DNA from: Siphonodentalium dalli
Taxonomy: Eukaryota; Mollusca; Scaphopoda; Gadilida; Siphonodentaliidae
Length of the DNA: 64,000 nt
NCBI GenBank assembly: GCA_032622095.1
Contig: CP136064.1
Coordinates: 175,478,247 to 175,542,246, forward strand
Direction of reading: 5' to 3'
Positions 45,761 to 59,092 of this stretch are shown here, piece after piece. The translations under genes and the position numbers were made by a program. The notes under the pieces are model-generated. The model was not told the origin of the DNA and searched no databases. It was given only the letters and a program-made list of their open reading frames with translations. Positions within the stretch are counted from its first letter, which is position 1. The number at the start of each line of letters is the position of its first letter.

Positions 45761-46523
45761 ATATATGCAAATTGCGCGGGAACTATGGGGATCGACGTCA
45801 ACCTGCCTAAATGACGTCATTGTGATTTTCGTATGTTTTCGTCCATAATTCACTGCAATTGATACAAATTGCGTAAAACTGATATGCGGTAACATCAAAA
45901 CAAAGTCAGTTTAGAATAAATATCAAAACCAATGAAATATTTCGCTCTAAGCCACACTCCGGTTTGCCCACATCATGAATTAGTTTGGTTGAGCTCATAA
46001 ACGCAAGGCCCTCGTTGAAGTAACAAATGAAAAGAGAGTACAGTACGTTAGTCCGAGGGTTCAATATTCCGAGGGTTAAATGGTCCGATGGTTCAGTAGT
46101 CCAATTATTCGATAGTCCGATCTTTCAATAGTCCGAGGGTTCAAAATCAATAATCCGAGGGTTCAATAGTCCGAGGATTCAATAGCCCGAGGGTTCAATA
46201 TAGTCCGATGGTTCGATATAAATTTGGCCCAACGTGAATTATTTTTTGTTGTCTGTTAAAAAGTCGCCTTAAAGTGATGTGAAACACTCCGGCAGGGTGA
46301 TCAAATAGAAATGGAGAATAATCTCAAAGTAGATATTTTTTACAAATAGTATATCCAGATTGTCAACACACGCCGTCATTCTTATATATTAGTTAAATGC
46401 AGTGATTCTCGGTGTCCAAATATTTTTCGTTAGTTTATCTCAGATGTTTGCGTCCCGAATCGAGAAGTAAATATTTACAATTGAGCGTAGTTCGGACGAT
46501 GTTTTCTATTGAGTGGCACGGTC
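45761..46523. other. Spacer with a GTCCGAGGGTTCAATA minisatellite
   Basis: At about 46050-46216 GTCCGAGGGTTCAATA-like units of about 15-16 bp repeat roughly ten times with variation. Before it, a TGCGCGGGAA (E2F-like) site at 45773-45782 and the palindrome ATGACGTCAT at 45811-45820 lie close together. No gene is attached to them. Confidence 0.55.
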
Positions 46524-46569
46524 GATTTGTATGAGCAGCCATTCGGTCGGAAATTACATGAAATAAAAG

Positions 46570-46895
46570 TTAAAGGTGGTTTGTAAATACAATAGTCTCC
46601 ATTTTTAAACCAATGGTCGTTCTTTGATTATATAAGAGACAATTCCGTTTCAATAGATATAGATTCAAACCAAATAGTCTCCATTTTCAAACCAATGGTC
46701 GTTCTTGGATTCTATAAGAGACAATTCCGTTTCAATAGATATAGATTAAAACCAAATAGTCTCCATTTTCAAACCAATGGTCGTTCTTGGATTCTATAAG
46801 AGACAATTCCGTTTCAATAGATATAGATTAAAACCAAATAGTCTCTATTTTCAAACCAATAATCATTCTTGGATTCAATAAGAGACAGTTCCGTT
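46570..46895 (-). repeat. 80-bp tandem repeat in TIR of copy 2
   Basis: CAAACCAATGGTCGTTCTT and AAGAGACAATTCCGTTTCAA recur about every 80-82 bp, close to four copies. This is the inverted counterpart of 8378-8755. Confidence 0.82.
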
Positions 46896-47753
46896 TTAAT
46901 AGATAAAGATTCATAATCAATGTTGACCGATGCAAAATTAATGTTCTATTTTAATTTAATAGCGTTCACTGTTCAACTAATATCTAATAACACACAATTA
47001 GTAAGATTTGCGCATATTCAATAAACGTACATTCCGTTTCAATGGCCATATTTTCTTAATCAATAAAGATATTTCAATATCCAATAGTCTCCATTTTCAA
47101 ACTAATAGTCGTTCTTGGATTCAATAAGAGACAATTCCGTTTTAATAGATATATTTTCTTAATCAATAGAATCTATTTCAAAACCAATAGCCGTTCCTGG
47201 ATTCAATAAGAGACAAATCTACTATTTCCGGTCAAACCAATGAATAATAATTGAAGATTATTAACATCCGTTTACAAACCAATGATCATTTCTCGAATTA
47301 ATAACTTCCGTTTACAAACCAATGATCAATTCTTAAACCAATGAACGCTATGGTCGCCACCAATCTCAAATTAACGCTAGGAGCGCCACCATGAATCTTG
47401 TTGGAGCCACCAAACTGCAAAATCCGTGACGTCAACATGGGATACCCCCCTGCCAAAAATAAATATGCATGTTCTCGAAAATTTTCGCGTCAGAAAGTGA
47501 CCCTGAACATGAAAACTGCGATGATATACGGACTGTGGACTATATCCTGTACCTGTAGCAGATACCGAAGATCCAATTGAGAGCTTGTTTTTAATAATGT
47601 CATTATTATTGACCCAGAAGATCTGAATTAAGCAACCGAATTTGAGGACTGTACTAGTATGATGTTGATCACTTGATGTATCACTCATTCACTGTCAGTA
47701 TCTGAAATCACTGTCAGTATTACTGTGATTATCACTGTTCCCAACTGACCTAC

Positions 47754-48282
47754 ATGTACCAGCTCAGAAACCAGATCATACAAAGCGTCACTCAATCACC
47801 ATATCTTGGAGTCATGCTCTCAAACGATATGAAATGGTTGCCACATATAGACAAGATCACGAAGAAGGCTAACAGCACGCTCGGATTCATCAGAAGAAAC
47901 CTTAGGAAGGCACCATTCAAGAGTAAATGCGTAGCGTATGAGACACTCGTAAGATCGTCGCTGGAATACGTAGCCGTCATGTGGGATCCTCACCATGCAG
48001 CAGCAGAACATCGACGCCCTGGAGAGAATACAGAGATGAGCTGTACGGCTCATGACCGGCAATTACCAATCGAAGGACATGGCCAAACTGATGAATGACT
48101 GCGAGATAAGACCACTCGAAGAAAGAAGGAAAGACCAGAGGCTGGAGCTCTTTCACAAGATGGATAAGGGGCAGGTGTCGGCTGTAAACACTCAGTGCTT
48201 AATTAAACCAAAAAAGGTGGGCAGCAAAATCCGAGCCAAGAAATTTGCAGATTTCAGTGCCACAAATATAGTCTCAAAATAG
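47754..48282 (+). pseudogene. LINE reverse transcriptase C-terminal fragment (copy 2)
   Basis: Same C-terminal RT-extension block as 7007-7563: SPYLGVMLSNDMKW, ITKKANSTLGFIRRNLR, AYETLVRSSLEY, then IRPLEERRKDQRLELF. Its lesions differ from copy 1: a 4-bp insertion near 47993 shifts frame after WDPH, a TGA replaces an arginine codon near 48036, and a TAG ends the frame at 48280. Because copy 1 has none of these, their common ancestor was open through this stretch. An ACAACAACAACAAC run at about 48615-48640 may be the LINE 3' end. Confidence 0.8.
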
Positions 48283-51088
48283 GAATGTAATAATTCACTG
48301 TCCTACCGGTGAGAGCCACTGGTGACAAACTCTGCTGAATACTCAAATTCATTCTTCCCACGGACAATTATTCAGTGGAACACTCTAAACGAGATGGACG
48401 CATGCGAAATTCAAAATAGAACAGCAGCGGACAACTCAACAGTCCCGCAAAGAACATAATTCTCTCTCTCCCGGCGTTCTACACATCCGCGAGGATCATA
48501 CGCCGTACACCATCCAGATCCAGATGCAGGGATTGTCTGTCAAAATCCGGTGGAGAACTCAGGATGTGTTCGACAAGTACTAACAACAGCAGTATGAATA
48601 TGATTATGTCAACAATAACAACAACAACAACATCTCTAACACCGTAAGATAATCGTTCGATCTACTGTGTAGTGCGTACTAGCACTGTACATTGCGACGA
48701 CTTCTTCTGAAAACAACCATTGAGTGGAACCGCTTCAAACAGTCAGATGTTGATTCAGGCGATCGGTAATATTGAATGTCTGAAGGATTTATTAAATATG
48801 GATTCTATTTTCTAGACGTTGCATACGAGCGTCGTGGAATCGGATTCTGAACATTACTGGAGTATTGATCAAGTAAACCTGACAGTGCGAAGAGCACTTC
48901 AGAACTCAATCATAAGCCAACTAGAACACAGGTCATGTCAACTTACAGGTTGCATTATACATGCATATATTGTGACCACATAAATGATATATACAACTGC
49001 AGTGACTTCTTCATTATTTCAGTATTTGATACCATAACCATGGTCGTTCCATAGTAATCCATACCATAATTTTTGGTTTTACATAATGGTAGGGTACCGG
49101 ATTGTTTGGTTACATTTTTTTATTTCGTACTTTGTAGAAAATCATTTATTTGTTTCCATATGGTGTGACATACATGTAGTAACATGGTACGAAATGACCA
49201 ATTGATTTCCTACATGGTACGAAACGACCAAACAATAAGGTATGAAACTACCAAAAATATGGTACGAAACTACCAAAAATATGGTACGAAATGACTTAAG
49301 ATGATACAAAACGTCCTGTACCCATTTATATCTCCTCGGCAAGGGGAACAACGAGACAGTGACCCTGTAGACTAGCAGCGCCGACATCGTTGGTTTGATA
49401 TTAGGCCCTATATCACCCTGAGGTAACCAACCAAGTAATACCCTACATGTATCTATTAATTACGGTAGTTCGCCTCTTAGTAACAGTGTAATATTGACAA
49501 CTTTTTCTAATGAGTGACATCACAAAAAATTGGTATCTATGCCTATTCTAATAGTGAAATAGAATTACACCATGTCAAAGCCATACCGTGTATTACTCAT
49601 ATCGTGATGTCATAAAATCATACATGTATTACTCTTAATTAGTGATGTCGTAAAATGATATTTATAATACTCGATTTAGGGCAAATTGAAGTGATATTCA
49701 GCTAAGTACAAATGGAGTTTGATAACAAGCCATATCGTGCAAAAATGTCATATCTAATTAATAATTTTCGAACAAATTTTGGACCGATATACATTTACCC
49801 TGTAGCCATCTGTAGGAAACTTCCTTCCAAGGGGGTGCTGCCGGAACATACATGTATCAAGGTGGACCCCCTCCCCAATGGGAGACTCGTATCCATGCCC
49901 ATTGGAAATAAATGATAATGTGCAATGGATGAATAGGTTGCTGGCATTTCATACCATGGAAGTTTGACATGGAGATGTTTCGCACCAGGGTTCTGGACAT
50001 TTCATACCAGTTCCTGTATCATTTCGACAATTCGTACCTTTGAGTATACCGGTATTATTTTTTTTTTAAATGACATTAAAGGTACTCAGTCCGATTCGAT
50101 GGTTCCCATATCATCATATTTCAACAACAACACCATTTTTTTAAATGCCACTTCGTTTACCAGAATCGATTAATGCCCCAAAAATAATGCTAACCAGATA
50201 GTATACAATTGCCCAAAACCTGTTATTTATCAATATTTTGTTCAATGAAATTTTGCGGGTTTGTCAAATATCTGACACAACAAAAGCCACTTGCTTTTTG
50301 AGTTACCGGTATCCATCTTCATCCGTCCTCTTTCGACTTTTTATTGGGCCACTAAAAATTATCGATGGTAAAAAATAATAGATTTCAAAAATCAATATCT
50401 GATCATTCTCAGCTTTGATGGGTGGGTTCCTCAACTCAAATCACATATGTTTTACCCGAAGCCAAGGAAATAGTAATATTCAAACGTTAATTCGGATTAT
50501 GCATCTTTAACTTTGTCGCGACAATTTCGATTGGTTCATTTTGTTTCGAAAAAAAAAAGAAAGAAATATGTTAACATGTAAATGTTGGGTTGTCATCATC
50601 ACGAACGCCAAATCATGATCATGTTCACTCTCATTAAGTTAACACGATTAATATAATTTTTCACATATACGAATGACCATTCATCATTTTTGGGAATCAA
50701 TGAAACATACCAATATATGGTGTGAAATGACCAAAAACATGGTACGAAACAATTAAATGTGTCATTCAAATCAAGGGTACAAACTGGCCATAGTAGGAAA
50801 AGTCGTTTGAGCCATCCAACAGACCTGGGTGAATCGCTTGGGCGATCGGTTTTCCACAGTAAGGATGCATCTTGGAAGAGGGGAGTCAATCTAATTAACT
50901 GTTATCTATAACCAATACTTAAAAACAATAACAATTTATTCTGATTTCTTTTGAAACACACAGAATAATTATTTACTGAGAATATTCAATATAAACATAT
51001 ACAAATTCTCAAACAAAGGGAATTTCAATGTTCAAGAAATTTAGAGTCCCCTCTTACTTATGGGAGGACCTTTTCACATTTATTATTT

Positions 51089-51249
51089 ATTTGCGCTCAA
51101 GCACAAATATTAAGCTTAAACATAAATCATTTGGGCTTAAGCGAATGTCATTTGCGCTTGAGCACAAATATGTGTCTATCAATTTGTTTGCGCTTAAGTG
51201 AAAATCATTTGCGCTTAAGTGTAAATGCTTTGCGCTTAAGCGCAAATAC
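51089..51249. repeat. Array of palindromic GCGCTTAAGCGC motifs, copy 2
   Basis: Inverted counterpart of 4172-4332, about seven units of ATTTGCGCTTAAGCGCAAAT type with degenerate variants. Confidence 0.8.
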
Positions 51250-51749
51250 CTAACACTCCTTTACTTCCCTCTGATTGTGAATGATGGAGTCCATCTCATA
51301 GTATATTATTATGGGCCCATAGTAGTAGCCCATACAGACTCGAAAGTTGAAAAGTCAAAAGCATCTCTGTCTCTGGTGTCCCAACAATTGGTGCCTCATT
51401 CCCAAAGCTCTAGTATATTTTATTAAAGGGACATCTTCTGCACAAATATATACCATTTCCATGGTCATAGAAGGGGAATTGGGGGTTACTGGTGGCTTGC
51501 TTCCCTCGTGGTGTACATGTACTAGTACTTATTGAATAGAAATAGGGGAAAAACATATTTTCATATTATCAGCATCCCTGTCCCTAAGAATTTGTGCCTC
51601 CATCCCAGAGATCTATTACATTTTATAAAAGAGACATATCCTGTACAGATATATACCATTTCCATGGTCATAAAAGGTACTGGTATCTAGGGATCACTGG
51701 GGATTGCTTCCCTTGTATGATGGGCCTACAGGTATATAGACTTGAGTGC

Positions 51750-52202
51750 AAGCCTGCAAATAGCGTGTCTGTCATTTGTAGAATGAGGTCCCCAGAGGGT
51801 GAGTTAGTGACGCTACACCGCATAGTGGGCTAGCATCACTAAATTTACCCTCTGGGGGCCTCATTCTGATTAGGGCCCTCAACTGCTATGGCAGTCCTAG
51901 GATAAGATTGAAGTTCCCCAGTTGAAGTTGGTGATGTTCACCCATTTGGAGCCTCGATTATGGATTTTATCTTCTGCAAATTAGGGGATATAGAAACTTC
52001 CCAGATGGGAAAACGTAACTAAAAACAATGTTAATTTGATACCATAGTTACTTCCCAGAAAATGAGGCCTAAGCAGAATGAGGTCCCCAGAGGGTGAATT
52101 TAGTTATGCTATCCCGCTATGCAGGTCATGCAGGGTAGCATCACTAAATTCACCCTCTGTGGACCTCATTCTGCAAATGACAGACACGCTATTTGCAGGC
52201 TT
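51750..52202. mobile_element. Double-hairpin foldback element in giant copy 2
   Basis: Outer stem AAGCCTGCAAATAGCGTGTC and its inverse at the far end. Inside are two separate stem-loops, each bounded by GAATGAGGTCCCCAGAGGG and its inverse, spaced by about 200 bp of unrelated sequence. Compare the 253-bp free copy at 62698-62950 and the collapsed 149-bp copy at 3528-3676. Confidence 0.8.
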
Positions 52203-53287
52203 AAGCGCAAATGATTTGTGATTAAACGTAAAATATTTGCACTTAAGCGCAAAAAATCATAAGTAATTGTATGTCATAATTTGCAAAGTTCTGTCCAATT
52301 CTTGTTAAAATATGACTAGATTCATAACGGTGATATTTGGTTAAATTTCATACCGAGTTATGTATAATCGAATTATTGAGGGATCGCGGGAGGGACTTGG
52401 ATCATACGAATGACATATATCCATTGCTCCAATTATCTCTTAACATGAGCAATACAAAATGAAGTCACATTTCCGAACCAGTTCCATACAGCAGAACCTG
52501 ATCTAGAAGATATTAGCGAAAAAACGTCAAATTCCCTCTTTCATCTGTCATTGTAACGACCATCTTGGGTGGGGAGTTCCAATTTTACCCTTAAAATGTG
52601 GCATTATATCTCTCAGAGTCATACGAACTGAATATGCCTAATTTTAAATCGTATATTTCATGGTGAGATTAATTGCGACATTTATTAAATAATATAATCA
52701 CGAAACGCTCTATAAATTTGGAAAACCCCTTAAAAAGAGGGGTTAAAGTGAAATTTCAGCGTGGCTCCATATCTAATATTAAAGAAGATGTACATATGTG
52801 CAAAGTTTCATGCTTTAGTAACAATTTGAACAACTGCTTTGAAAATTTGACTTAATCTACTCCACTATATGTCCTATATATTATAGTGAATATTTATCGT
52901 CGTTTGATTTGCACCGAGTGAACTCATATTCCAAATCGTCACATCGACATGACATTGGGAACTCCCATGTTTATTTCTATATTTCTGACGTCACGGATTT
53001 TGCGAACAAAATTGGTGGCCAGCGCCCCTAGCGTTAATTTACGAATTGCTTATAGGTTTGTGTTTTAATCATTAATTTCAAATGAGCTCATTGGTTTGAC
53101 CTGAAATAGTTGATTCCGCTATTAGATATTAGTTTGATAACGATAATCATTGATCGTGGGAAATAGTATATTGGTTTAAAATATGTCTATTGATTATTAG
53201 TTTTACAATAAGGTCTATTAATTTTACAATAAGTTATTAGTTTTACAATAAGTTAATGACGGTTTTAGATATAGGTTTTACTATAAG

Positions 53288-54600
53288 TTAGAGCACAATC
53301 CCATTGTTGCAATCGTTCCCTGATTTTTGGTAAAGCACACCGATTCCCAAGGCTGGCGAATGAATAGTTCAATGATTACCCCATTGTTAGGCACACTCAA
53401 CTCACAACAGACAAATCGCACGGTCGCTTCGAAGTAGCTTCAATTACCAGGGACACGAACAGCGCTCTGCTTCCCCCAAACACACTGCCATTATACGCCG
53501 TTACTATGTATGCACCTCTAATATACTAAGCAGGCACATATATAGGGACGGCGTATAAGGGGAGTGCGGGTGGGGGGATGCACGTTCTCTTGTATAATAA
53601 CTGAAGCTACATTGAAACGACCGCGCGATTTGTTTGTTAAGAGTGGCGCGTCTCGAACAATGGGATATCACTGAAATATTAGTTTGCCAGCCTTGGGAAT
53701 TGGGTGTGATTTACCAAAAATACAATATATATACATACATCAACAGGACGAACGCAGGGGGTGGCAATAGTAACAAATGCATTGGTTGAATTATTTATTA
53801 ACTAGTAGAATAATTACATTTATTATAATTATTCCACAAAACTAATCCAGTTCCGAAAATATTCTCAGGACCACTAATCCAACGATGAAAGTAAACGAAT
53901 TAACATTTACATTTAGAACAACTAAATAGTGATATATCCAATAATCCAACAGAATCACCACTTCACTATATAGCGCTCCACATATCCGATATAACTAACA
54001 ATAGAACTTGTATCTGGAGAATCTGGAGGAACCAATGGACTATTATGGTAGTAATTTCGAAACAGTTTCTTGAAAAGGCGACACGTTTGTCACATAATAA
54101 TGATGTGCAGCATTACCTTTGGCAAAAAGTAGTTGGTTGTTGGTTACAGGTCCAAATTCCATGTCATCATTCTGGGAGACAGACTTCTTCGGAATTCATG
54201 ATCCACTTATACAATGTATATAATAATAGTAAGACACAATCATGCGACTTCCACATTTGACTTTCCAAACACATCTGCGAGTGACTTGGTTTGTGAAAAC
54301 GCGTCACACGTTAATCCGTGTCGCTTCGGACATATTTATTCACATTCAACGGCGATCACTGTATGGGTAATCACGATGATTGGTGTGGCTAACGGGTCAT
54401 TGTGTTCATCTCGGCCAGCGCACGGATTGTACGTCGTGTTCAACTTACGATCAATTGCGTATTTCGAGATAATCGCATTATGTGCGGTCAATTGTGCTCT
54501 AAGTAGGTCAGAGCACGCGAATAGTTCTTTACCAGAATAAATCTCGTCTCCGACTCGATTTATTCTGGTAAAGAACTATTCTTGTGCTCTAACCATTACT
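53288..54600. mobile_element. TTAGAGCAC foldback element, long copy, nested in copy 2
   Basis: Interrupts the TTAGTTTTACAATAAG array of the TIR; copy 1 has the uninterrupted sequence at about 2432-2460. Left end TTAGAGCACAATCCCATTG, right end GTGCTCTAACC with CATTACT shared with the short copy at 13436. Near the right end AGTTCTTTACCAGAATAAATC (54523-54543) and its exact inverse (54557-54577) form a perfect 21-bp stem. The internal 108-codon frame at 54214-54540 has no domain. Confidence 0.75.
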
Positions 54601-55261
54601 TATTAGTTTTACAATAAGGTCTATTAATTTTACAATAGGTTATTAGTTTTACAATAAGTTAATTACGGTTTTATTTATTAGTTTTACAATGAGTTATTAG
54701 TTTTACAATAAGGTCTATTAGTTTGATAACGATAATCACTGATCGTGAGAAATCGTCTATTGGTTTGAAATATGGCGATTGAAACGGAATGTACGTTTAC
54801 TGAATATGAACAAAGCTGTATTAATTGTTTGTTATTAGATATTAGTTGAACAATGAATACTATTAAATTAAAATAGAACATTAATTTTGCATCGGTCAAC
54901 GTTGATTGTGAATCTATATCTGTTAACACGTAATTGTCTCTTATTGAATCAAAGAACGACCATTGGTTTGAAAATGGAGACTATTGTTTTGAAATAGATT
55001 GTAGTTGTTTTTACAAACCACCATTAACTTTTATTTCGTGTATTTTCCGACCGAATGGCTGCCCATAGATTTGCTTGAAATTTTCGGCGATGTTAGTAGA
55101 ATCCTGCATTCCTCCAGTTGACATAGCGCCTGACTACTAACGTATCAGTTTCACCCTCCCGAACAAGTCCATAATATGTCTTTAATCTGTGTGATTACAG
55201 TTATGTCTCTTTGCTTCTCATAAGTTAGTTTCGTTTAACGAAATTGAACAAGAAAATAGGC

Positions 55262-56071
55262 TAAGGGTGGATACACACATGCATGTAATTTCTGTATGTA
55301 AAATACATGTATTTTACATGGCCACACCAATAATTGACAACATTAATCACATGCGCGCGAGCGGTTCATTGTTAACAGGCCAGACAAGTGAGTAGTGATA
55401 AGCGAAGCCAAACTGTCTGCTATCAGGATATTTAAGGCCAGTCCAAAACATGTCTTCTCTTACGGATTCGGAAATTAGTCAAGTCTGTGTGATATCTGGT
55501 ATTTTATTAATGCACGAACATCAAAAGCGACACGTCTGGCATATACAGGCTTGATATAGAACGTGTTCGACCACGATGGTTGTTTGACGTGGGGACTCGA
55601 AAGATTCAACTCGCTGAGGGACTTAGTTGAATGTATCGGTCGGAATAATCTGGGCACGAAGGTACAATATAATATGTTTTACTTAAATAGCTCAGAGTTA
55701 GCCACCCCCGTCTGGTAACTTTCGGGATCATATATAGCCCCAAGTTGGGGATCATATATAGCCCCTGCGTCGGGAAATCTTGATCCACCACTGCTATACT
55801 TTTCAAGAGAGGACTGGTAATTATTTAAATAGAACGTCCATAATATCGGTTATCCCACGAACATACAATTATTGTAAGTGTCCTGGCGACTCGGTCCAAG
55901 GATAGCAGTATCTCCACATTCCGACTTAATTAGAACTAGAACTCAGTGCGGTCAACACGTCGGCAATGATTGGGTTGTCAGTGGACACATATTACATCGC
56001 CTGTATGATCCATATAAAATGCCAAATACACGATAATTACAGAGGTTACATGCATGTGTGTATCCACCCTA
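55262..56071. mobile_element. Short-TIR element (810 bp)
   Basis: TAAGGGTGGATACACACATG and CATGTAATTTCTGT at the left are mirrored by ACAGAGGTTACATGCATGTG and TGTATCCACCCT at the right. The interior includes two GGGATCATATATAGCCCC repeats near 55725-55765 and no transposase. Target duplication unclear, possibly TA. Confidence 0.6.
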
Positions 56072-56990
56072 ATGCAGCAACGAGGCAAGAACTCTGGTAG
56101 CATATTGGAATGCGGTCACGCATTGCCTCGCCCATTACCATTAAAAAGCGTTTTAAGAGCTTGACATGTCATAAGTGTTTTTGTTCGTATATACACATGT
56201 ACACTTGCAGATGCAATCTGTATTTGACCACATTTTTCCTATAAATAATACATGCACATCAGGGGTTTTTTTTCCTTTTGGCTGTTCTTCACCTAATCAA
56301 ATTACCCAATATCATGATTGTTTCATTGTGTTATGATCTATATAACACACATATGGCATACTAAATATACTGGACACATGTCCCATCATTGGTCAGGTTA
56401 GTCCAAGAAATTAGTTGAAGTGTATGGTGACTCTATCATTACGCCATCTAATGTATAGAGTGTATTATTTCGCCCAATTTGGGCGTTTCTCTGGTGGCTG
56501 TTTTTCATCTGACGTGTACATACGTGTGTCGGGATAAATCATGTGGAGGATTTATGTAAATGTTAGCCCAAACTACATTTCCAAGTAACGATGGTTTTGT
56601 TGTTTATTTTGAGGAATAATACCGCATCAGATGAATTCAGCCCAATTATGTTAACAGTAGTCGTGTAAAACAGTTGCAGTAGGTTAGCGTTATTTAGTAT
56701 TTGTGGATGTCCTTTAACATGGGGGAAATAGACTACTGCGCTTGAACGAGCATGTGAATTTGTCGTCGTTTTTAATGTATAGCAACTTGATAATCAATAA
56801 CAGAGGCATTCTCTGTCAAATACAGTCGCTCTATTTACGGTATTAATTGCGGAACTTTCTAAAGTAAACTACGCGTAAACGGGTACATACTGTAAATTAT
56901 AGAAGGTGTCGGAATCGGTCAAATCTCCCCAGGGCCAACTCGCCCCAGTCGACGTGTGCCAATTCTGTACACACTAAAAATGTACCCGAG
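56072..56990. other. Intergenic, nothing recognised
   Basis: No repeat, RNA gene or exon that I can support. Confidence 0.4.
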
Positions 56991-56999
56991 GCTGAGTCC

Positions 57000-57350
57000 G
57001 GCTCGGAATAAAAGGTGTATACGGAGTGTTATATAGCGTTTGGTCCGTTGTTTCTCAATGAATATTATTGAAATTTGGTGTATATGTCCGGGCTGGGACA
57101 TGGAATACAACAACGTTTGAATTGTTTTTAAATTTACAAATTTGTTGATTTTATTCATTTTTTTTTCGACCGGCTCCAAAATAAAAGGTGTGAGCGGACT
57201 TGATGTCGCATTATCTTCTTTGTTTATAAATGGACAAGACTGAAATATAGTACATATGTCCGGGTTATAACATGGACAACATTAACGTTTGATTTGTTCT
57301 TAAATTCACAAATTTGTTGATTTTATTCAACTTTTCGTTCTTTCATTCTA
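57000..57350. repeat. Two-copy diverged tandem repeat, about 172 bp
   Basis: ATAAAAGGTGT, ATATGTCCGGG, AACGTTTGAATTG and CACAAATTTGTTGATTTTAT (or close forms) occur in both units, starting near 57005 and 57180. A third start is suggested near 57350. Confidence 0.65.
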
Positions 57351-57516
57351 TAAAGTGTAAACGGTCGGACCCATTTAAAAGTTAAGCGGCTTATGTGCTT
57401 AGTGTTATATGTAATCGGATTAACTAATTGGCGACTCTAAACTATTGTGTTTTGGGGTATTTGAGCTTTTTTGTGAAATAATAATTGAGGACGTGAATAG
57501 ATTGATTTTAAATGAT

Positions 57517-57860
57517 AACTTTATTTAATGATAATAAACACATACACTATAATAACGAACACGAGACATACATAATTTATAAACTGTTAAAAAAGATATC
57601 AAATTCAATACATGACAAAGATGATTCAGTGAAGTTTATAAAGTGAACATAAAAACATTAAGGTAAGAATCTTTTTAAGGAATGCAACTTTATTTAATGA
57701 TAATAAACACATAAATTAAAATAACAAACATGAGGCATACATGATTTATAAACTGTTAACAAAAGATATCAAATTCAATACATGACAAAGATGACTCAGT
57801 GAAGTTTATAAAGTGAACATAAAAATATTAAGGTAAGAATCTTTTTAAGCATTACTAAAA
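57517..57860 (+). repeat. Two-copy tandem repeat, 173-bp period
   Basis: ACTTTATTTAATGATAATAA, GATATCAAATTCAATACATG and AGTGAAGTTTATAAAGTGAA occur in both copies at high identity, so this is a fairly recent duplication. Confidence 0.85.
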
Positions 57861-58072
57861 CGTTTAGCACAGACCACAGTCCACTTCACTCATCCGATCA
57901 TCGCCAAACTTCATATTTATCTTGATATTGATCTATCAGATGAGAGCTATTAAATATTTTTTGAATTTCATAGGAAAAAATGGTCGCCAGCGACCATATT
58001 GCATTTCGTTATATGTTATCGCGTCATGTAGATATCTAGTATTACTTAGAAATTTCACCTTTCCAGATTCAT

Positions 58073-59092
58073 AATTACGTGCGCTCGCGCAACAGTATGG
58101 CGATCAGACAGATTCGTAGGTACGTTGGTGTCACCCTACTCCGTTTCACTCAATGACGTCACAAAAAACGACGTAAAACATCGTGGCGTTCTGACATTTT
58201 TACTGTGCCGCGTTTTTGCTCTTATTATTTTATGTGTTGTTTTCGATTATTTGTTTGTCTCCGATATCGCCATTTTTCGGGATTCCCTGTTTCTATATTT
58301 AAAACTGGCATGCTCGTAGTGAGCCTCGATTTCGATTTTTTCTCCCAGGTCAAAATACGTCAGAGTTATGACAAAAATAGATCAACCTACATTTTCTCCA
58401 TCATAACTCTACATCAAAGAGTCTATAGACTCCTTCGGGACCTACACAGACTCCTTCATTTTGGGTATTTTTACTTATAATTGTGAAGTTTTATCATTTT
58501 TGGTTCGTGCGAAGACCTCTTTTTATCGTGAGGGAAAGGAGAGACATTCAAAACGCGATTTCGTAATTCGACGCAATAGGCTGAATAGCCTAACCTTCAG
58601 CCGAGTTCCGGGTCAAATACGACGAATGACGTAACACAAAACAAAACGCATTTGTTGACACAAACACCGTTTGAAGAGTTTATTATTACATAAAATGATC
58701 GTTATTGATTAATTATTGATTAATTATTGTTTTTTATTGTTGCATATTGGCTGCTATCAATATTTACACAAATGGTATTAATTATTTCTTATAATTGCTC
58801 CTTTGGTCAACTTTGAATATCGGAAAATGAAAATCAAAATATGTCGCTGAAAAAAATGTAATCGATATTAAAGTCTCATCCTTTCGGCAACATGGAATTG
58901 GTTTTAATTAATTAAATGATTAATATAGTAATTTGCCTTTTATCTGTGATGAAATGAGAAATGGTAATTGTCTTTTTTTGCTAACATTAAATTAAATTAA
59001 ATAAATTAAGTAAAATACAGTGAAATTATTTTTTAAATTATTGTTTATTACATTTCTGCGCACGTTGGCATCTCTCTGAGTGCATTCTAGTT
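58073..59092 (+). repeat. 1.0-kb direct repeat, copy 2
   Basis: Same boundaries and orientation as 44748-45760 (TAATTACGTGCGCTCGCGCA to GAGTGCATTCTAGTT). The flanking sequence differs on both sides, so it is a discrete unit. The 91-codon frame at 58205-58480 corresponds to the middle of the 161-codon frame in copy 1. Confidence 0.85.

Larger units (their letters stand above)
46530..55067 (-). mobile_element. Giant non-autonomous TIR element, copy 2 (8.54 kb)
   Basis: Termini TATGAGCAGCC and GGCTGCCCATA, with a perfect 6-bp duplication GATTTG (46524-46529 and 55068-55073). It is the reverse complement of copy 1 along its length. The extra size comes from a 1.31 kb TTAGAGCAC element (53288-54600), a longer foldback (51750-52202 against 149 bp) and about 130 bp near 50045-50175. 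It lacks about 85 bp present in copy 1 at about 5815-5900. Core order and cargo are otherwise the same, and no transposase is seen. Confidence 0.88.

Noticed and set aside
45773-45820. E2F-like plus CRE pair as a promoter
   Set aside because: The motifs are short, no gene begins nearby on either strand, and the CRE palindrome is common in this window's repeats.
54214-54540. 108-codon open frame in giant copy 2
   Set aside because: Falls in the nested TTAGAGCAC foldback element; the related short copy has no matching frame and no domain is seen.
44748-59092. LTR retrotransposon with 1-kb LTRs
   Set aside because: The direct repeats lack TG...CA ends, a primer-binding site, flanking target duplication and any gag-pol sequence between them.
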